A stretch of DNA of 5,801 nucleotides, from assembly GCA_018241865.1 (NCBI GenBank), contig JAFECY010000306.1:1-5801 (forward strand), in the 5' to 3' direction. The position numbers were made by a program, and so were the translations under genes. The notes beneath the pieces are model-generated. The model ran no database searches. It had not been told where the DNA came from and saw nothing but the letters and a program-made list of their open reading frames with translations. Positions within the stretch are counted from its first letter, which is position 1, and each line of letters opens with the position of its first letter. Origin of the DNA: Pseudomonadota bacterium. GTDB taxonomy: Bacteria; Pseudomonadota; Gammaproteobacteria; Burkholderiales; Burkholderiaceae_D. Of the stretch, positions 1 to 5,801 are shown piece by piece.

Positions 1-1575
1 GATATGCGCGTCGGCGGGCTTTTTCCGGCTGAGGAACCGAGCCAGTACCAAGCTCAAGAGAGTCAGCAACACGATCAAGTGGTTGCCCAGCACGATATAC
101 GGCGTCACGCCTTCGTAACCCTGCACGCTGGCGCTTAGCGCGTCTTTTTGAAATGACGGTAATTGCGCCAGCACTTTGCCGTCGTGGCCGATGACGGCGG
201 TGCTGCCGGTATTGGTGGCGCGCAGCATCGGGCGGCCGGTTTCTAGTGTGCGCATTTGCGAGATTTGCAAATGCTGCGGCAACGCGATGGTATCGCCGAA
301 CCAAGCGATGTTGGACACATTGAGCAGCATGGTCGGCTGCGGCGTTTTGTCGTGGTACGCGGCGGCGATTTGCGCAGCGATTTCCTCGCCGAACAAATCT
401 TCATAGCAGATGTTGGGCAGCACTTGCTGGTCTTTCACCGCGAACGGCGCTTGCACTACCGCGCCGCGCGTGAAGTCGCCGAGCGGGATGCGCATCATAT
501 CGACGAACCAGCGAAAACCGAACGGCACAAATTCGCCGAAGGGCACCAGATGGTGCTTGTCGTAACGGTAGCCGGCGCGGTTGGCGGAAGTCAGCAGCGG
601 CATTTGCGGCGCGATGCCGATCACGCTATTGGTATAGTCGCGCGGCCGCTCGCTGAAGGGTATGCCGATGATGAGATGGCTGCCGCTGCGGTGCGCGAAA
701 TCCGACAGGCCTGCCATGTATTCGGCCGGGATTTGATAGGACAAGAGTGGCAGCGCGGTTTCCGGTGTGGCGATCAGGTCGGCCGGCGCTGCGCGGATCA
801 GCATGTCGTAGCTAGCCAATGTATCGACCAAGCGTTCGGGATCGAACTTCATTTCTTGCGGCACGTTCCCTTGCAATAGGCGCACGCTGATCGGCTTGCC
901 TGCCGGCTGAGTCCAAGCGACGCTTTGCAAGCTCCAACCGCCGCCGATGATCGCGACGATGACGCAGATGGATGCGAGCACGGCTTGGCGTTGCGCCAGC
1001 AGCGCCAGTGCGCCGCCGAGCAAGGCCGCCAACCAGCCGAGACCATACACGCCGAACAGCGCCGCCCAACCGGCCAAGGGGCTGGCGTTGTGCGCGTAAC
1101 CCGATACCACCCAGGGAAAGCCGGTGAATATCCAACCGCGCAGCCATTCACCGAGCGTCCAGCAAGCCGGCAGAATCAACAGCAGCGTGACAGCGTCAGA
1201 AGACGACCAGCGTTGCCGCAGCCACGTCGCCATGCCGACGGCACCGGCGGGGATCGCGCCCAGCGCCAAGCCCATCAAGGCCACCGCCAATGCCGCCAAC
1301 CAGGCCGGCATGCCGCCGTAGTCGTGCATGCTGATGTACAGCCACCAAACACCGCACACTAGCCAACCCCAACCATAGACGAGGCCGATCCCGATGTTTT
1401 TTTTCACGGATGTAGGCTCCGAGCCATTGCGATGCAAGCAATGAAACAACAGCGCGAACAGCACGAGCTGCAGTGGCCACCAGCCGAACGGTGCGAAAGC
1501 GAGGATATTCAGCGCGCCGGCAACGGCGGCGAGCAAGAGAAGGGCGGGAAAAGGAAGGCGAGGAAGGCGAGTCAT
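1..1575 (-). CDS. lnt: Apolipoprotein N-acyltransferase Lnt (C-terminus runs off the window)
   Basis: Lnt is the inner-membrane enzyme that moves an acyl chain from a phospholipid to the N-terminal cysteine of apolipoproteins, the last step of lipoprotein maturation. Read from an ATG at 1575, 525 codons are open and no stop is reached by position 1. E. coli Lnt has about 512 residues, so only a short tail should be missing. Residues 1 to about 210 are a run of hydrophobic segments. A nitrilase-type CN-hydrolase domain follows from about 228 ('RLLQGNVPQE') to about 475, and a last membrane helix lies at about 493-515 before a basic tail (SRKK). The expected catalytic residues are visible: E272 in TPETA, K340 in DKHHLVPFGEF, C390 in NICYED; E348 and E392 match further important glutamates of the family. 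The start is uncertain: no clear ribosome binding site precedes the ATG, and GTG (1578) and TTG (1593) are in-frame alternatives. The gene lies 51 bp after corC in the same frame. Confidence 0.96.
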   Translation of the reverse strand, partial: MTRLPRLPFPALLLLAAVAGALNILAFAPFGWWPLQLVLFALLFHCLHRNGSEPTSVKKNIGIGLVYGWGWLVCGVWWLYISMHDYGGMPAWLAALAVALMGLALGAIPAGAVGMATWLRQRWSSSDAVTLLLILPACWTLGEWLRGWIFTGFPWVVSGYAHNASPLAGWAALFGVYGLGWLAALLGGALALLAQRQAVLASICVIVAIIGGGWSLQSVAWTQPAGKPISVRLLQGNVPQEMKFDPERLVDTLASYDMLIRAAPADLIATPETALPLLSYQIPAEYMAGLSDFAHRSGSHLIIGIPFSERPRDYTNSVIGIAPQMPLLTSANRAGYRYDKHHLVPFGEFVPFGFRWFVDMMRIPLGDFTRGAVVQAPFAVKDQQVLPNICYEDLFGEEIAAQIAAAYHDKTPQPTMLLNVSNIAWFGDTIALPQHLQISQMRTLETGRPMLRATNTGSTAVIGHDGKVLAQLPSFQKDALSASVQGYEGVTPYIVLGNHLIVLLTLLSLVLARFLSRKKPADAHI

Positions 1576-1626
1576 CACGCGCTGCGGAAACAAAAAAGAG
1601 GAGAGTTGCTCCGCATGAACATGCGC

Positions 1627-2508
1627 TTATTCGATCACTTCTTCGGTCTGCGGCAATTTTTCCACCAGCAGCATGTGAATTTGGCGCGCGTCGGCGCGTA
1701 GGATTTCAAAGCGCAACTGTTCAATCTCGACAGTTTCGCCCTTGTGGGGTACTCGGCCGAGATGGTTGGCCACCAAGCCGCCGATGGTATCGACATCCGC
1801 ATCGGAAAATGCGCTGCCGACGGCATCATTGAACTGGCCGATTTCAGTCAACGCTTTGATGCGCCAACGCGGGCCATACATGCCATCCTTCAATGCCAAA
1901 ATATTGTCTTCCGCTTCGTCGAAATCGTATTCATCCTCGATGTCGCCGACGATCTGCTCCAGCACGTCCTCGATCGTAATCAAGCCGGCGACGCCGCCGT
2001 ATTCATCGACCACCATCGCAATGTGATTGCGGTTGGCGCGGAAATCGCGCAGCAATATGTTCAGGCGCTTCGATTCGGGAATGAACACCGCCGGGCGCAG
2101 CATGTCGCGCACCTCGAAAGATTCTTCTGCGTAGTAGCGCAACAAATCTTTCGCCAGCAAAATGCCGATCACCTTGTCGCGGTCGCCATCGACCGCCGGA
2201 AAGCGCGAGTGCGCGGTCTGCAACACCAGCGGCATCCAGTCTTCGATTGACTTCGACAGGTCGATCACATCCATTTGCGAGCGCGGAATCATGATGTCGC
2301 GCGCAGCCAAATCGGAAACCTGGAACACGCCTTCGATCATTGACAGCGCGTCGGCATCGATCAGGTTGCGCTCGTGCGCATCGTGCAGGATGTCGAGCAG
2401 TTCCGCACGGTTTTCGGGCTCGGGAGAAATCAGGGCGGTCAGGCGTTCAAACAGCGACCGGTGGGGTTTGGCGTCGGAAAATTTAACGCTACTAGGGTGA
2501 TCTGGCAT
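1627..2508 (-). CDS. corC: HlyC/CorC family CBS-domain protein (CorC/YbeX)
   Basis: This is a 293-residue cytosolic protein of the CorC/YbeX type. The family is classically linked to magnesium and cobalt efflux and, from its operon context, to ribosome and heat-stress physiology. The exact biochemical role of this short form is not settled. An N-terminal segment (about 16-60, including 'SPEPENRAELLDIL' at 28-41) leads into a CBS pair. CBS1 covers about 70-130, starting 'ARDIMIPRSQMDVID', and CBS2 about 137-193, ending in the family signature 'VVDEYGGVAGLITIEDVLEQ' (166-185). A transporter-associated CorC_HlyC domain follows at about 205-287. There is no transmembrane DUF21 domain, so it is the soluble form, with a length near E. 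coli YbeX. The ATG at 2508 has AAGGG 11 nt upstream (2520-2524), a rather long spacing. A 115-bp gap separates it from ybeY, unlike the overlaps upstream, and lnt follows 51 bp later. Confidence 0.95.
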   Translation of the reverse strand: MPDHPSSVKFSDAKPHRSLFERLTALISPEPENRAELLDILHDAHERNLIDADALSMIEGVFQVSDLAARDIMIPRSQMDVIDLSKSIEDWMPLVLQTAHSRFPAVDGDRDKVIGILLAKDLLRYYAEESFEVRDMLRPAVFIPESKRLNILLRDFRANRNHIAMVVDEYGGVAGLITIEDVLEQIVGDIEDEYDFDEAEDNILALKDGMYGPRWRIKALTEIGQFNDAVGSAFSDADVDTIGGLVANHLGRVPHKGETVEIEQLRFEILRADARQIHMLLVEKLPQTEEVIE

Positions 2509-2623
2509 ATGGCGGGGAGCCCTTGTTTCTGGGTTGGTTAGGATACACCAAAAGGAGCGCGCTTCCGCACTTGCCGCGTCAAGCGAAAGGAGTGCTTACT
2601 CACTTTTTGAAATGCGCTTGAAT
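2509..2623 (-). other. ybeY-corC intergenic gap, no clear signal
   Basis: This 115-bp stretch has no gene and is the largest gap inside the cluster. It carries the weak AAGGG ribosome binding site of corC (2520-2524). CTCCTTT occurs twice on the minus strand, once near each side of the middle. A TATCCT hexamer on the minus strand could be a -10 element, but no acceptable -35 lies at the right distance. I see no terminator. An internal promoter is possible but not supported. Confidence 0.4.
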
Positions 2624-3088
2624 TCAGATGGTCTGGTAGGGATGGGCAAATCCAAGTTTGGCCATGATTGTCGCTTCCAGTGTCTCCATCTCGGCCGCTT
2701 CTTCCTCATCTTCGTGGTCGTAACCCTGTGCATGCAGCACACCATGCACCACCAGATGCGCGGTATGCGCTGCCAGCGTCTTCTTCTGTTCCTGCGCTTC
2801 GCGCATGAGCACGTCGCTGCACAGGATGATGTCGGCCTGCGTCATCTCATTGACTTCACTGTCTTCGTCTTCGCTATAAGCGAAGGTCAGCACATTGGTG
2901 GCGTAATCCTTGCCACGGTAATCGCGGTTCAGCGCCTGTCCTTCTTCCGCATCGACGAAGCGGATGGTTAGCTCGGCCGGGGCCAGCAGCGCGGCTTGCA
3001 CCCAGCGCCGGACGTCGGTACGGAGAATGCGCTCTTTCAGTCGTGCATCGGGGTATTGCACTGACAGTGACAGCTTATGCTTCGGCAT
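2624..3088 (-). CDS. ybeY: Endoribonuclease YbeY (rRNA maturation factor)
   Basis: YbeY is a zinc-dependent endoribonuclease needed for 16S rRNA 3'-end maturation, 70S ribosome quality control and stress survival. From the ATG at 3088 the protein has 154 residues, against 155 for E. coli YbeY. The metal motif [11 protein letters not shown] gives H115, H119 and H125 as zinc ligands, and the conserved arginine is R58 in '[16 protein letters not shown]'. 'EAQEQ' and 'AHLVVHG' are also typical. A longer reading from 3127 adds 13 residues rich in lysine, proline and alanine, but that ATG has no ribosome binding site. The 3088 ATG has AAAGG at 3094-3098 with a 5-nt spacer, so I chose it. It overlaps the end of phoH by 14 bp, which suggests translational coupling with the ATPase that works with YbeY. 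The stop is at 2624-2626. Confidence 0.95.
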   Translation of the reverse strand: MPKHKLSLSVQYPDARLKERILRTDVRRWVQAALLAPAELTIRFVDAEEGQALNRDYRGKDYATNVLTFAYSEDEDSEVNEMTQADIILCSDVLMREAQEQKKTLAAHTAHLVVHGVLHAQGYDHEDEEEAAEMETLEATIMAKLGFAHPYQTI

Positions 3089-4100
3089 CTTTGCCTTTGC
3101 TGGTTTTGCTGGCGTTTTCATAGGCATCGACGATGCGGGCCACCAGCGGGTGACGCACCACGTCGGCGCTGGTGAAGTGGGTGAAGGCGATGCCGCGCAC
3201 GTTTTTCAAGACCTTGGCGGCGTCGATCAGACCGCTCTTTTGATTGCGCTGCAAGTCGATCTGGGTGACGTCGCCGGTGACGACCGCCTTGCTGCCGAAG
3301 CCGATGCGGGTCAGGAACATCTTCATCTGTTCCGGCGTGGTGTTTTGCGCTTCATCGAGAATCACGAAAGCGTGGTTCAGCGTGCGGCCGCGCATGTAGG
3401 CCAGCGGCGCGATTTCGATGGCCTGCTTCTCGAACATTTTCTGCACGCGGTCAAAACCCATCAAGTCGTACAAGGCATCGTACAGCGGCCGCAGATAGGG
3501 ATCGACCTTTTGCGCTAGGTCGCCCGGCAGGAAGCCGAGCCGTTCGCCGGCCTCCACTGCCGGGCGGGTCAGGACGATGCGCTGCACGGCGTCGCGTTCC
3601 AGCGCATCGACCGCACAGGCGACCGCGAGGTAAGTCTTGCCGGTGCCGGCCGGACCGATGCCGAAGGTGACATCGTGTTCGAGCACGGCTTTCAGATACT
3701 GGTTCTGATGCGGCGTGCGCCCGCGCAAATCGCTGCGGCGGGTTTTGAGGATCAGCGGTTCATCGTTTTCCTGCACCGGCACGCCGGCGATGGCTTTGGC
3801 TGACTTGACCGGCGTGCGCGGGCTGGCGTTGCCGACTCGCTGTTCCACCAGCGCGAGCTGGATGTCATCGACAGAGATAGTTTTGTCGGCCAGCGGATAG
3901 AAGCGTTCCAGCAGCGCCACCGCTTGTGCGGCCAATGCGCCGCTGACGATGAATTTATCGCCGCGCCGGAATAGCGAGACATCGAGCGCGGCAGCGATTT
4001 GTCGCAGGTTCTCGTCCATCGGTCCGCACAGGTGCGCTAGGCGCTTGTTGTCGAGCGGCTGCGGCGCGAATTGCAGGCTAGGCGCAGGTGTTTTTTTCAT
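3075..4100 (-). CDS. ybeZ: PhoH-like ATPase (PhoH/YbeZ)
   Basis: This is a cytosolic PhoH-family P-loop ATPase of 341 residues, equivalent to E. coli YbeZ, which interacts with YbeY and is thought to assist rRNA maturation or RNA remodelling. An N-terminal segment (about 15-120) of the KH-like type found in long PhoH proteins precedes the ATPase domain (about 125-330). Visible motifs are '[12 protein letters not shown]' (128-139), Walker A 'GPAGTGKT' (149-156, K155), '[18 protein letters not shown]' (177-194), Walker B 'FVILDEAQN' (245-253, D249 and E250) and '[11 protein letters not shown]' (273-283). The frame is open to an ATG at 4223, but the extra 41 residues lie inside miaB and look unrelated. 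The ATG at 4100 overlaps the miaB stop as ATGA, the classical coupled arrangement, and gives the usual N-terminus. The C-terminal tail is lysine-rich, and its last codons also encode the start of ybeY. Confidence 0.95.
   Translation of the reverse strand: MKKTPAPSLQFAPQPLDNKRLAHLCGPMDENLRQIAAALDVSLFRRGDKFIVSGALAAQAVALLERFYPLADKTISVDDIQLALVEQRVGNASPRTPVKSAKAIAGVPVQENDEPLILKTRRSDLRGRTPHQNQYLKAVLEHDVTFGIGPAGTGKTYLAVACAVDALERDAVQRIVLTRPAVEAGERLGFLPGDLAQKVDPYLRPLYDALYDLMGFDRVQKMFEKQAIEIAPLAYMRGRTLNHAFVILDEAQNTTPEQMKMFLTRIGFGSKAVVTGDVTQIDLQRNQKSGLIDAAKVLKNVRGIAFTHFTSADVVRHPLVARIVDAYENASKTSKGKDAEA
3094..3098 (-). promoter_or_regulatory. Ribosome binding site deciding the ybeY start
   Basis: AAAGG on the minus strand sits 5 nt before the ATG at 3088, inside the last codons of phoH. 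The alternative in-frame ATGs at 3127 and 3121 have no such site, so this motif favours the shorter YbeY and a 14-bp overlap with phoH. Confidence 0.6.
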
Positions 4101-5449
4101 TCGGCAATCACCAATTCGCCGCGCACCGAATACGGATTGCTCTGCGTGATCTTCACATCGGCCAGTTGCCCGATCAGGCGCTGCCCGTGCGGGCCGGCCG
4201 GGAAGTTGACTGCGCGGTTGCATTCGGTGCGGCCCTGTAACTCACTGGCGTCTTTCTTCGACGGTCCCTCGATCAGGATTTTTTGCACCGAACCGACCAG
4301 CGCATCGCTGAACTTGCGGGTGTTGTCGGCGATGACTTTCTGCAAGCGCTGCAGACGCTGTAGTTTTACTTCGTACGGCGTGTCGTCGGCCAGATTTGCC
4401 GCCGGTGTGCCGGGGCGCGGGCTGAAGATGAAGCTGTAGCTGTTGTCGTAGCCGATGTCGTCGATCAGCTTCATCATTGCTTCAAAATCGGCATCGGTCT
4501 CGCCGGGGAAGCCGACGATGAAGTCGGACGAGATGGCGATATCCGGCCGCACTTCCTTCAGGCGGCGGATGATTGACTTGTATTCGAGCGAGGTATAACC
4601 GCGCTTCATCGCCATCAGGATGCGGTCCGAGCCATGCTGCGCCGGCAGATACAAGTGGTTCACCAGCTTCGGCACTTTCGCGTAAGTGTCGATCAAACGC
4701 TGGGTGAATTCCTTCGGATGGCTGGTGACGTAGCGGATACGTTCGATGCCATCCATTTCAGCAATGTATTCGATCAGCAGCGCGAAGTCGGCGGTGTCGC
4801 CCTCGCTCGCACCGACACCCATGACGCCGCGATAGGCATTGACGTTTTGTCCGAGCAGGGTGATTTCTTTGACGCCTTGCGCGGCCAGGCCGGCGACTTC
4901 GGCCAGCACGTCATCAAAGCGGCGCGACACTTCTTCGCCGCGTGTGTAAGGCACGACGCAATAGCTGCAATACTTGCTGCAGCCTTCCATGATCGAGACG
5001 AAGGCAGTAGCGCCTTCCACCTTGGCTGGCGGCAGGTGGTCGAATTTTTCGATTTCAGGGAAGCTGATATCGACTTGCGAGCGGCCGCTGCTGCGGCGTT
5101 GCTGCAATAAATCCGGCAAGCGGTGCAGGGTTTGCGGACCGAACACCACATCCACATACGGCGCGCGCTTGATGATCGCTGCGCCTTCCTGCGACGCGAC
5201 ACAACCGCCGACACCGATCACCAGATTCGGGTTTTTCAGTTTCAGCTCGCGCACGCGACCGAGATCGGAAAACACTTTCTCCTGCGCTTTTTCGCGCACT
5301 GAGCAGGTGTTGAACAGGATCACGTCGGCGTCATCCGGCGTGTCGGTTTTGACCAGTCCCTCGGCGGCATGCAGCACGTCCACCATCTTGTCCGAGTCGT
5401 ACTCGTTCATTTGGCAACCGAAGGTTTTGATGAATACTTTTTTCTGCAT
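4097..5449 (-). CDS. miaB: tRNA-2-methylthio-N6-dimethylallyladenosine synthase MiaB
   Basis: MiaB is a radical-SAM methylthiotransferase that converts i6A37 to ms2i6A37 in tRNAs reading codons that begin with U. From the ATG at 5449 it has 450 residues. The N-terminal methylthiotransferase domain (about 3-118) carries the auxiliary-cluster cysteines C12 ([12 protein letters not shown]), C49 (NTCSVREKA) and C83 (GGCVASQEG). The radical-SAM domain (about 143-375) has CxxxCxxC at C157, C161 and C164 ('[17 protein letters not shown]'), with 'LLGQNVNAY' (198-206) and '[10 protein letters not shown]' (309-318). A TRAM domain at about 382-446 binds RNA. Every key residue is present. A GTG at 5470 would add seven residues, but '[20 protein letters not shown]' matches the start of known MiaB proteins, so I prefer 5449. 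The ribosome binding site is weak. It is the first gene of the cluster, behind a candidate promoter at 5546-5574, and its TGA overlaps the phoH start. Confidence 0.97.
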   Translation of the reverse strand: MQKKVFIKTFGCQMNEYDSDKMVDVLHAAEGLVKTDTPDDADVILFNTCSVREKAQEKVFSDLGRVRELKLKNPNLVIGVGGCVASQEGAAIIKRAPYVDVVFGPQTLHRLPDLLQQRRSSGRSQVDISFPEIEKFDHLPPAKVEGATAFVSIMEGCSKYCSYCVVPYTRGEEVSRRFDDVLAEVAGLAAQGVKEITLLGQNVNAYRGVMGVGASEGDTADFALLIEYIAEMDGIERIRYVTSHPKEFTQRLIDTYAKVPKLVNHLYLPAQHGSDRILMAMKRGYTSLEYKSIIRRLKEVRPDIAISSDFIVGFPGETDADFEAMMKLIDDIGYDNSYSFIFSPRPGTPAANLADDTPYEVKLQRLQRLQKVIADNTRKFSDALVGSVQKILIEGPSKKDASELQGRTECNRAVNFPAGPHGQRLIGQLADVKITQSNPYSVRGELVIAE

Positions 5450-5545
5450 GGTGTGTCGTGAGTGACCCACGTCGGAACGGGAGTGGCGTGGAAGCGAAAA
5501 ATATCAAGCGAATCAACTGCTTGCCGTCAGTTTGGCGAGGCTGCA

Positions 5546-5574
5546 AGTGTAGCATCTTCGGCGAAATCAGCCGC
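5546..5574 (-). promoter_or_regulatory. Candidate sigma70 promoter for the miaB cluster (extended -10)
   Basis: On the minus strand TGCTACACT at 5554-5546 reads as an extended -10 element: TG, one base, then TACACT, one mismatch from TATAAT at each of two weaker positions. The hexamer 17 nt upstream (5574-5569) is GC-rich and a poor -35, as is common with extended -10 promoters. Transcription would begin near 5539, giving a leader of about 90 nt before miaB. It lies just downstream of the candidate terminator, where a promoter for the cluster is expected. This is a motif call only; the start site has not been seen. Confidence 0.45.
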
Positions 5575-5583
5575 TGCGGCTGA
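5567..5583. repeat. Perfect 7-bp inverted repeat over the -35 region of miaB
   Basis: TCAGCCG (5567-5573) and CGGCTGA (5577-5583) are perfect inverted copies around the triplet CTG. The repeat covers the -35 position of the candidate miaB promoter. It could be an operator, or a second small hairpin behind the terminator: read on the minus strand it is followed by TTTCG, too few T's for a good terminator by itself. I do not recognise it as a known regulator site. Confidence 0.4.
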
Positions 5584-5586
5584 AGT

Positions 5587-5619
5587 AAAACCCCCGCGAT
5601 ACTCTTGCGAGATCGCAGG
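5587..5619 (-). terminator. Candidate Rho-independent terminator upstream of miaB
   Basis: Read on the minus strand, CCTGCGATCTC pairs with GAG-T-ATCGCGGG around a GCAA tetraloop. The stem has 11 pairs, with one T-G wobble and one bulged T, and is closed on a GNRA loop by C-G. It is followed by GG and TTTT, then ACTTC. The stem is strong, the T-tract short. It would end transcription coming from the right, from the RhuM-like frame that stops at 5687, and so separate it from the miaB promoter. Confidence 0.6.
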
Positions 5620-5686
5620 TTCGGGAACTGCTTGAAGCATGTTCGTGGTGGTGGAGAATTTACTACCGAACTACGCGCTATTGGGG

Positions 5687-5801
5687 TCAATGAGCGCTGG
5701 TGCGGTTTACTGCGTGTTTTCGGGATGTCAGGCCCATGTGCGGTTGGGTGGCGTCGGCGCGGTGGACGATCAGCTCGGCAGCCGTGTGGCCATGAATGGC
5801 A
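5687..5801 (-). pseudogene. RhuM-like protein fragment, truncated and running off the right edge
   Basis: The minus-strand frame that enters at the right edge has 37 sense codons and then a TGA at 5687-5689. Its first 26 residues contain 'AIHGHTAAELI', 'HRAD' and 'MGLTS', which I recognise from memory as the conserved block near the C-terminal part of virulence RhuM family proteins. That family is found in pathogenicity and genomic islands and near restriction-modification loci, and its biochemical function is unclear. In intact members the MGLTS motif is followed by a further conserved stretch with an AKNYL-like segment. Here it is followed only by 'RKHAVNRTSAH' and a stop, and I see no continuation in the other frames. 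This suggests truncation or decay, although most of the gene lies outside the window and cannot be judged. The candidate terminator at 5587-5619 would serve this gene. Confidence 0.55.

Noticed and set aside
256..879. Plus-strand 207-codon open frame
   Set aside because: It lies antisense to the catalytic domain of lnt, which has all expected active-site residues. The plus-strand peptide has a composition typical of a GC-rich shadow frame and no recognisable domain.
1744..2250. Plus-strand 168-codon open frame
   Set aside because: Antisense to the CBS domains of corC, with no recognisable motif.
2509..2623. Heat-shock (sigma32) promoter in front of corC
   Set aside because: CTTGAC and a CCCC-containing word occur on the minus strand, but at the wrong distance and with too many mismatches.
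2964..3518. Plus-strand 184-codon open frame
   Set aside because: Antisense to phoH and the ybeY start; shadow of well-supported genes.
4101..4223. 41-residue upstream extension of phoH
   Set aside because: It lies fully within the miaB TRAM region and has an arginine/proline-rich shadow composition. The ATGA overlap at 4100 gives the normal PhoH start.
4634..5110. Plus-strand 158-codon open frame
   Set aside because: Antisense to the radical-SAM domain of miaB; no independent evidence.
5527..5640. Minus-strand 37-codon frame in the miaB upstream region
   Set aside because: It runs through the terminator hairpin, the palindrome and the -10 element, has no ribosome binding site and resembles no known peptide.
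5331..5690. Minus-strand 119-codon open frame running from the intergenic region into miaB
   Set aside because: Half of it is miaB in another frame, it would span the candidate terminator and promoter, and it has no recognisable domain.
5639..5801. Plus-strand frame open to the right edge (54 codons visible)
   Set aside because: It is antisense to the RhuM-like frame, whose conserved motif is the stronger signal, and it has no ribosome binding site or recognisable similarity.
1..5801. Novel multi-gene system, CRISPR array, tRNA or insertion sequence
   Set aside because: No repeats with regular spacing, no tRNA-like cloverleaf and no transposase or terminal repeats were found. The five complete or nearly complete genes are a standard conserved cluster.

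Overview
The window holds a conserved housekeeping gene cluster read entirely from the minus strand: miaB - phoH/ybeZ - ybeY - corC/ybeX - lnt. This is the gene order of the E. coli miaB-ybeZYX-lnt region. The moderately high GC content, the protein style (a short soluble CorC with the 'SPEPENRAELLDIL' segment, and an ATGA overlap of miaB and phoH) and the gene order suggest a betaproteobacterium of the Burkholderiales, perhaps an Oxalobacteraceae member such as a Herbaspirillum or Collimonas relative. The genus is inference only.

Layout from right to left, in the direction of transcription. Positions 5687-5801 contain the tail of an open frame that resembles the end of the conserved core of RhuM-type proteins. 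It runs off the right edge and stops abruptly, so it looks like a truncated or decayed accessory gene. At 5587-5619 a strong GNRA-loop hairpin followed by T's on the minus strand looks like the terminator that isolates it from the operon. Positions 5546-5583 hold a plausible extended -10 promoter with a short perfect palindrome over the -35 position. After a leader of about 90 nt comes miaB (4097-5449). It overlaps phoH (3075-4100) by 4 bp, and phoH overlaps ybeY (2624-3088) by 14 bp. A 115-bp gap precedes corC (1627-2508). After a further 51 bp lnt starts (1575) and leaves the window at position 1 with no stop codon yet reached.

How the genes fit together: MiaB modifies tRNAs that read UNN codons. 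YbeY is a metal-dependent endoribonuclease of 16S rRNA maturation and ribosome quality control, and PhoH/YbeZ is its ATPase partner. CorC (YbeX) is a cytosolic CBS-domain protein linked to magnesium/cobalt homeostasis and ribosome function. Lnt completes lipoprotein acylation in the inner membrane. The overlaps point to translational coupling of the first three genes.

The window is mostly ordinary core genome. I see no new multi-gene system. The points worth a second look are the RhuM-like remnant at the right edge, the terminator/promoter/palindrome cluster in front of miaB, and a 15-codon open frame between corC and lnt whose stop codon overlaps the lnt start.
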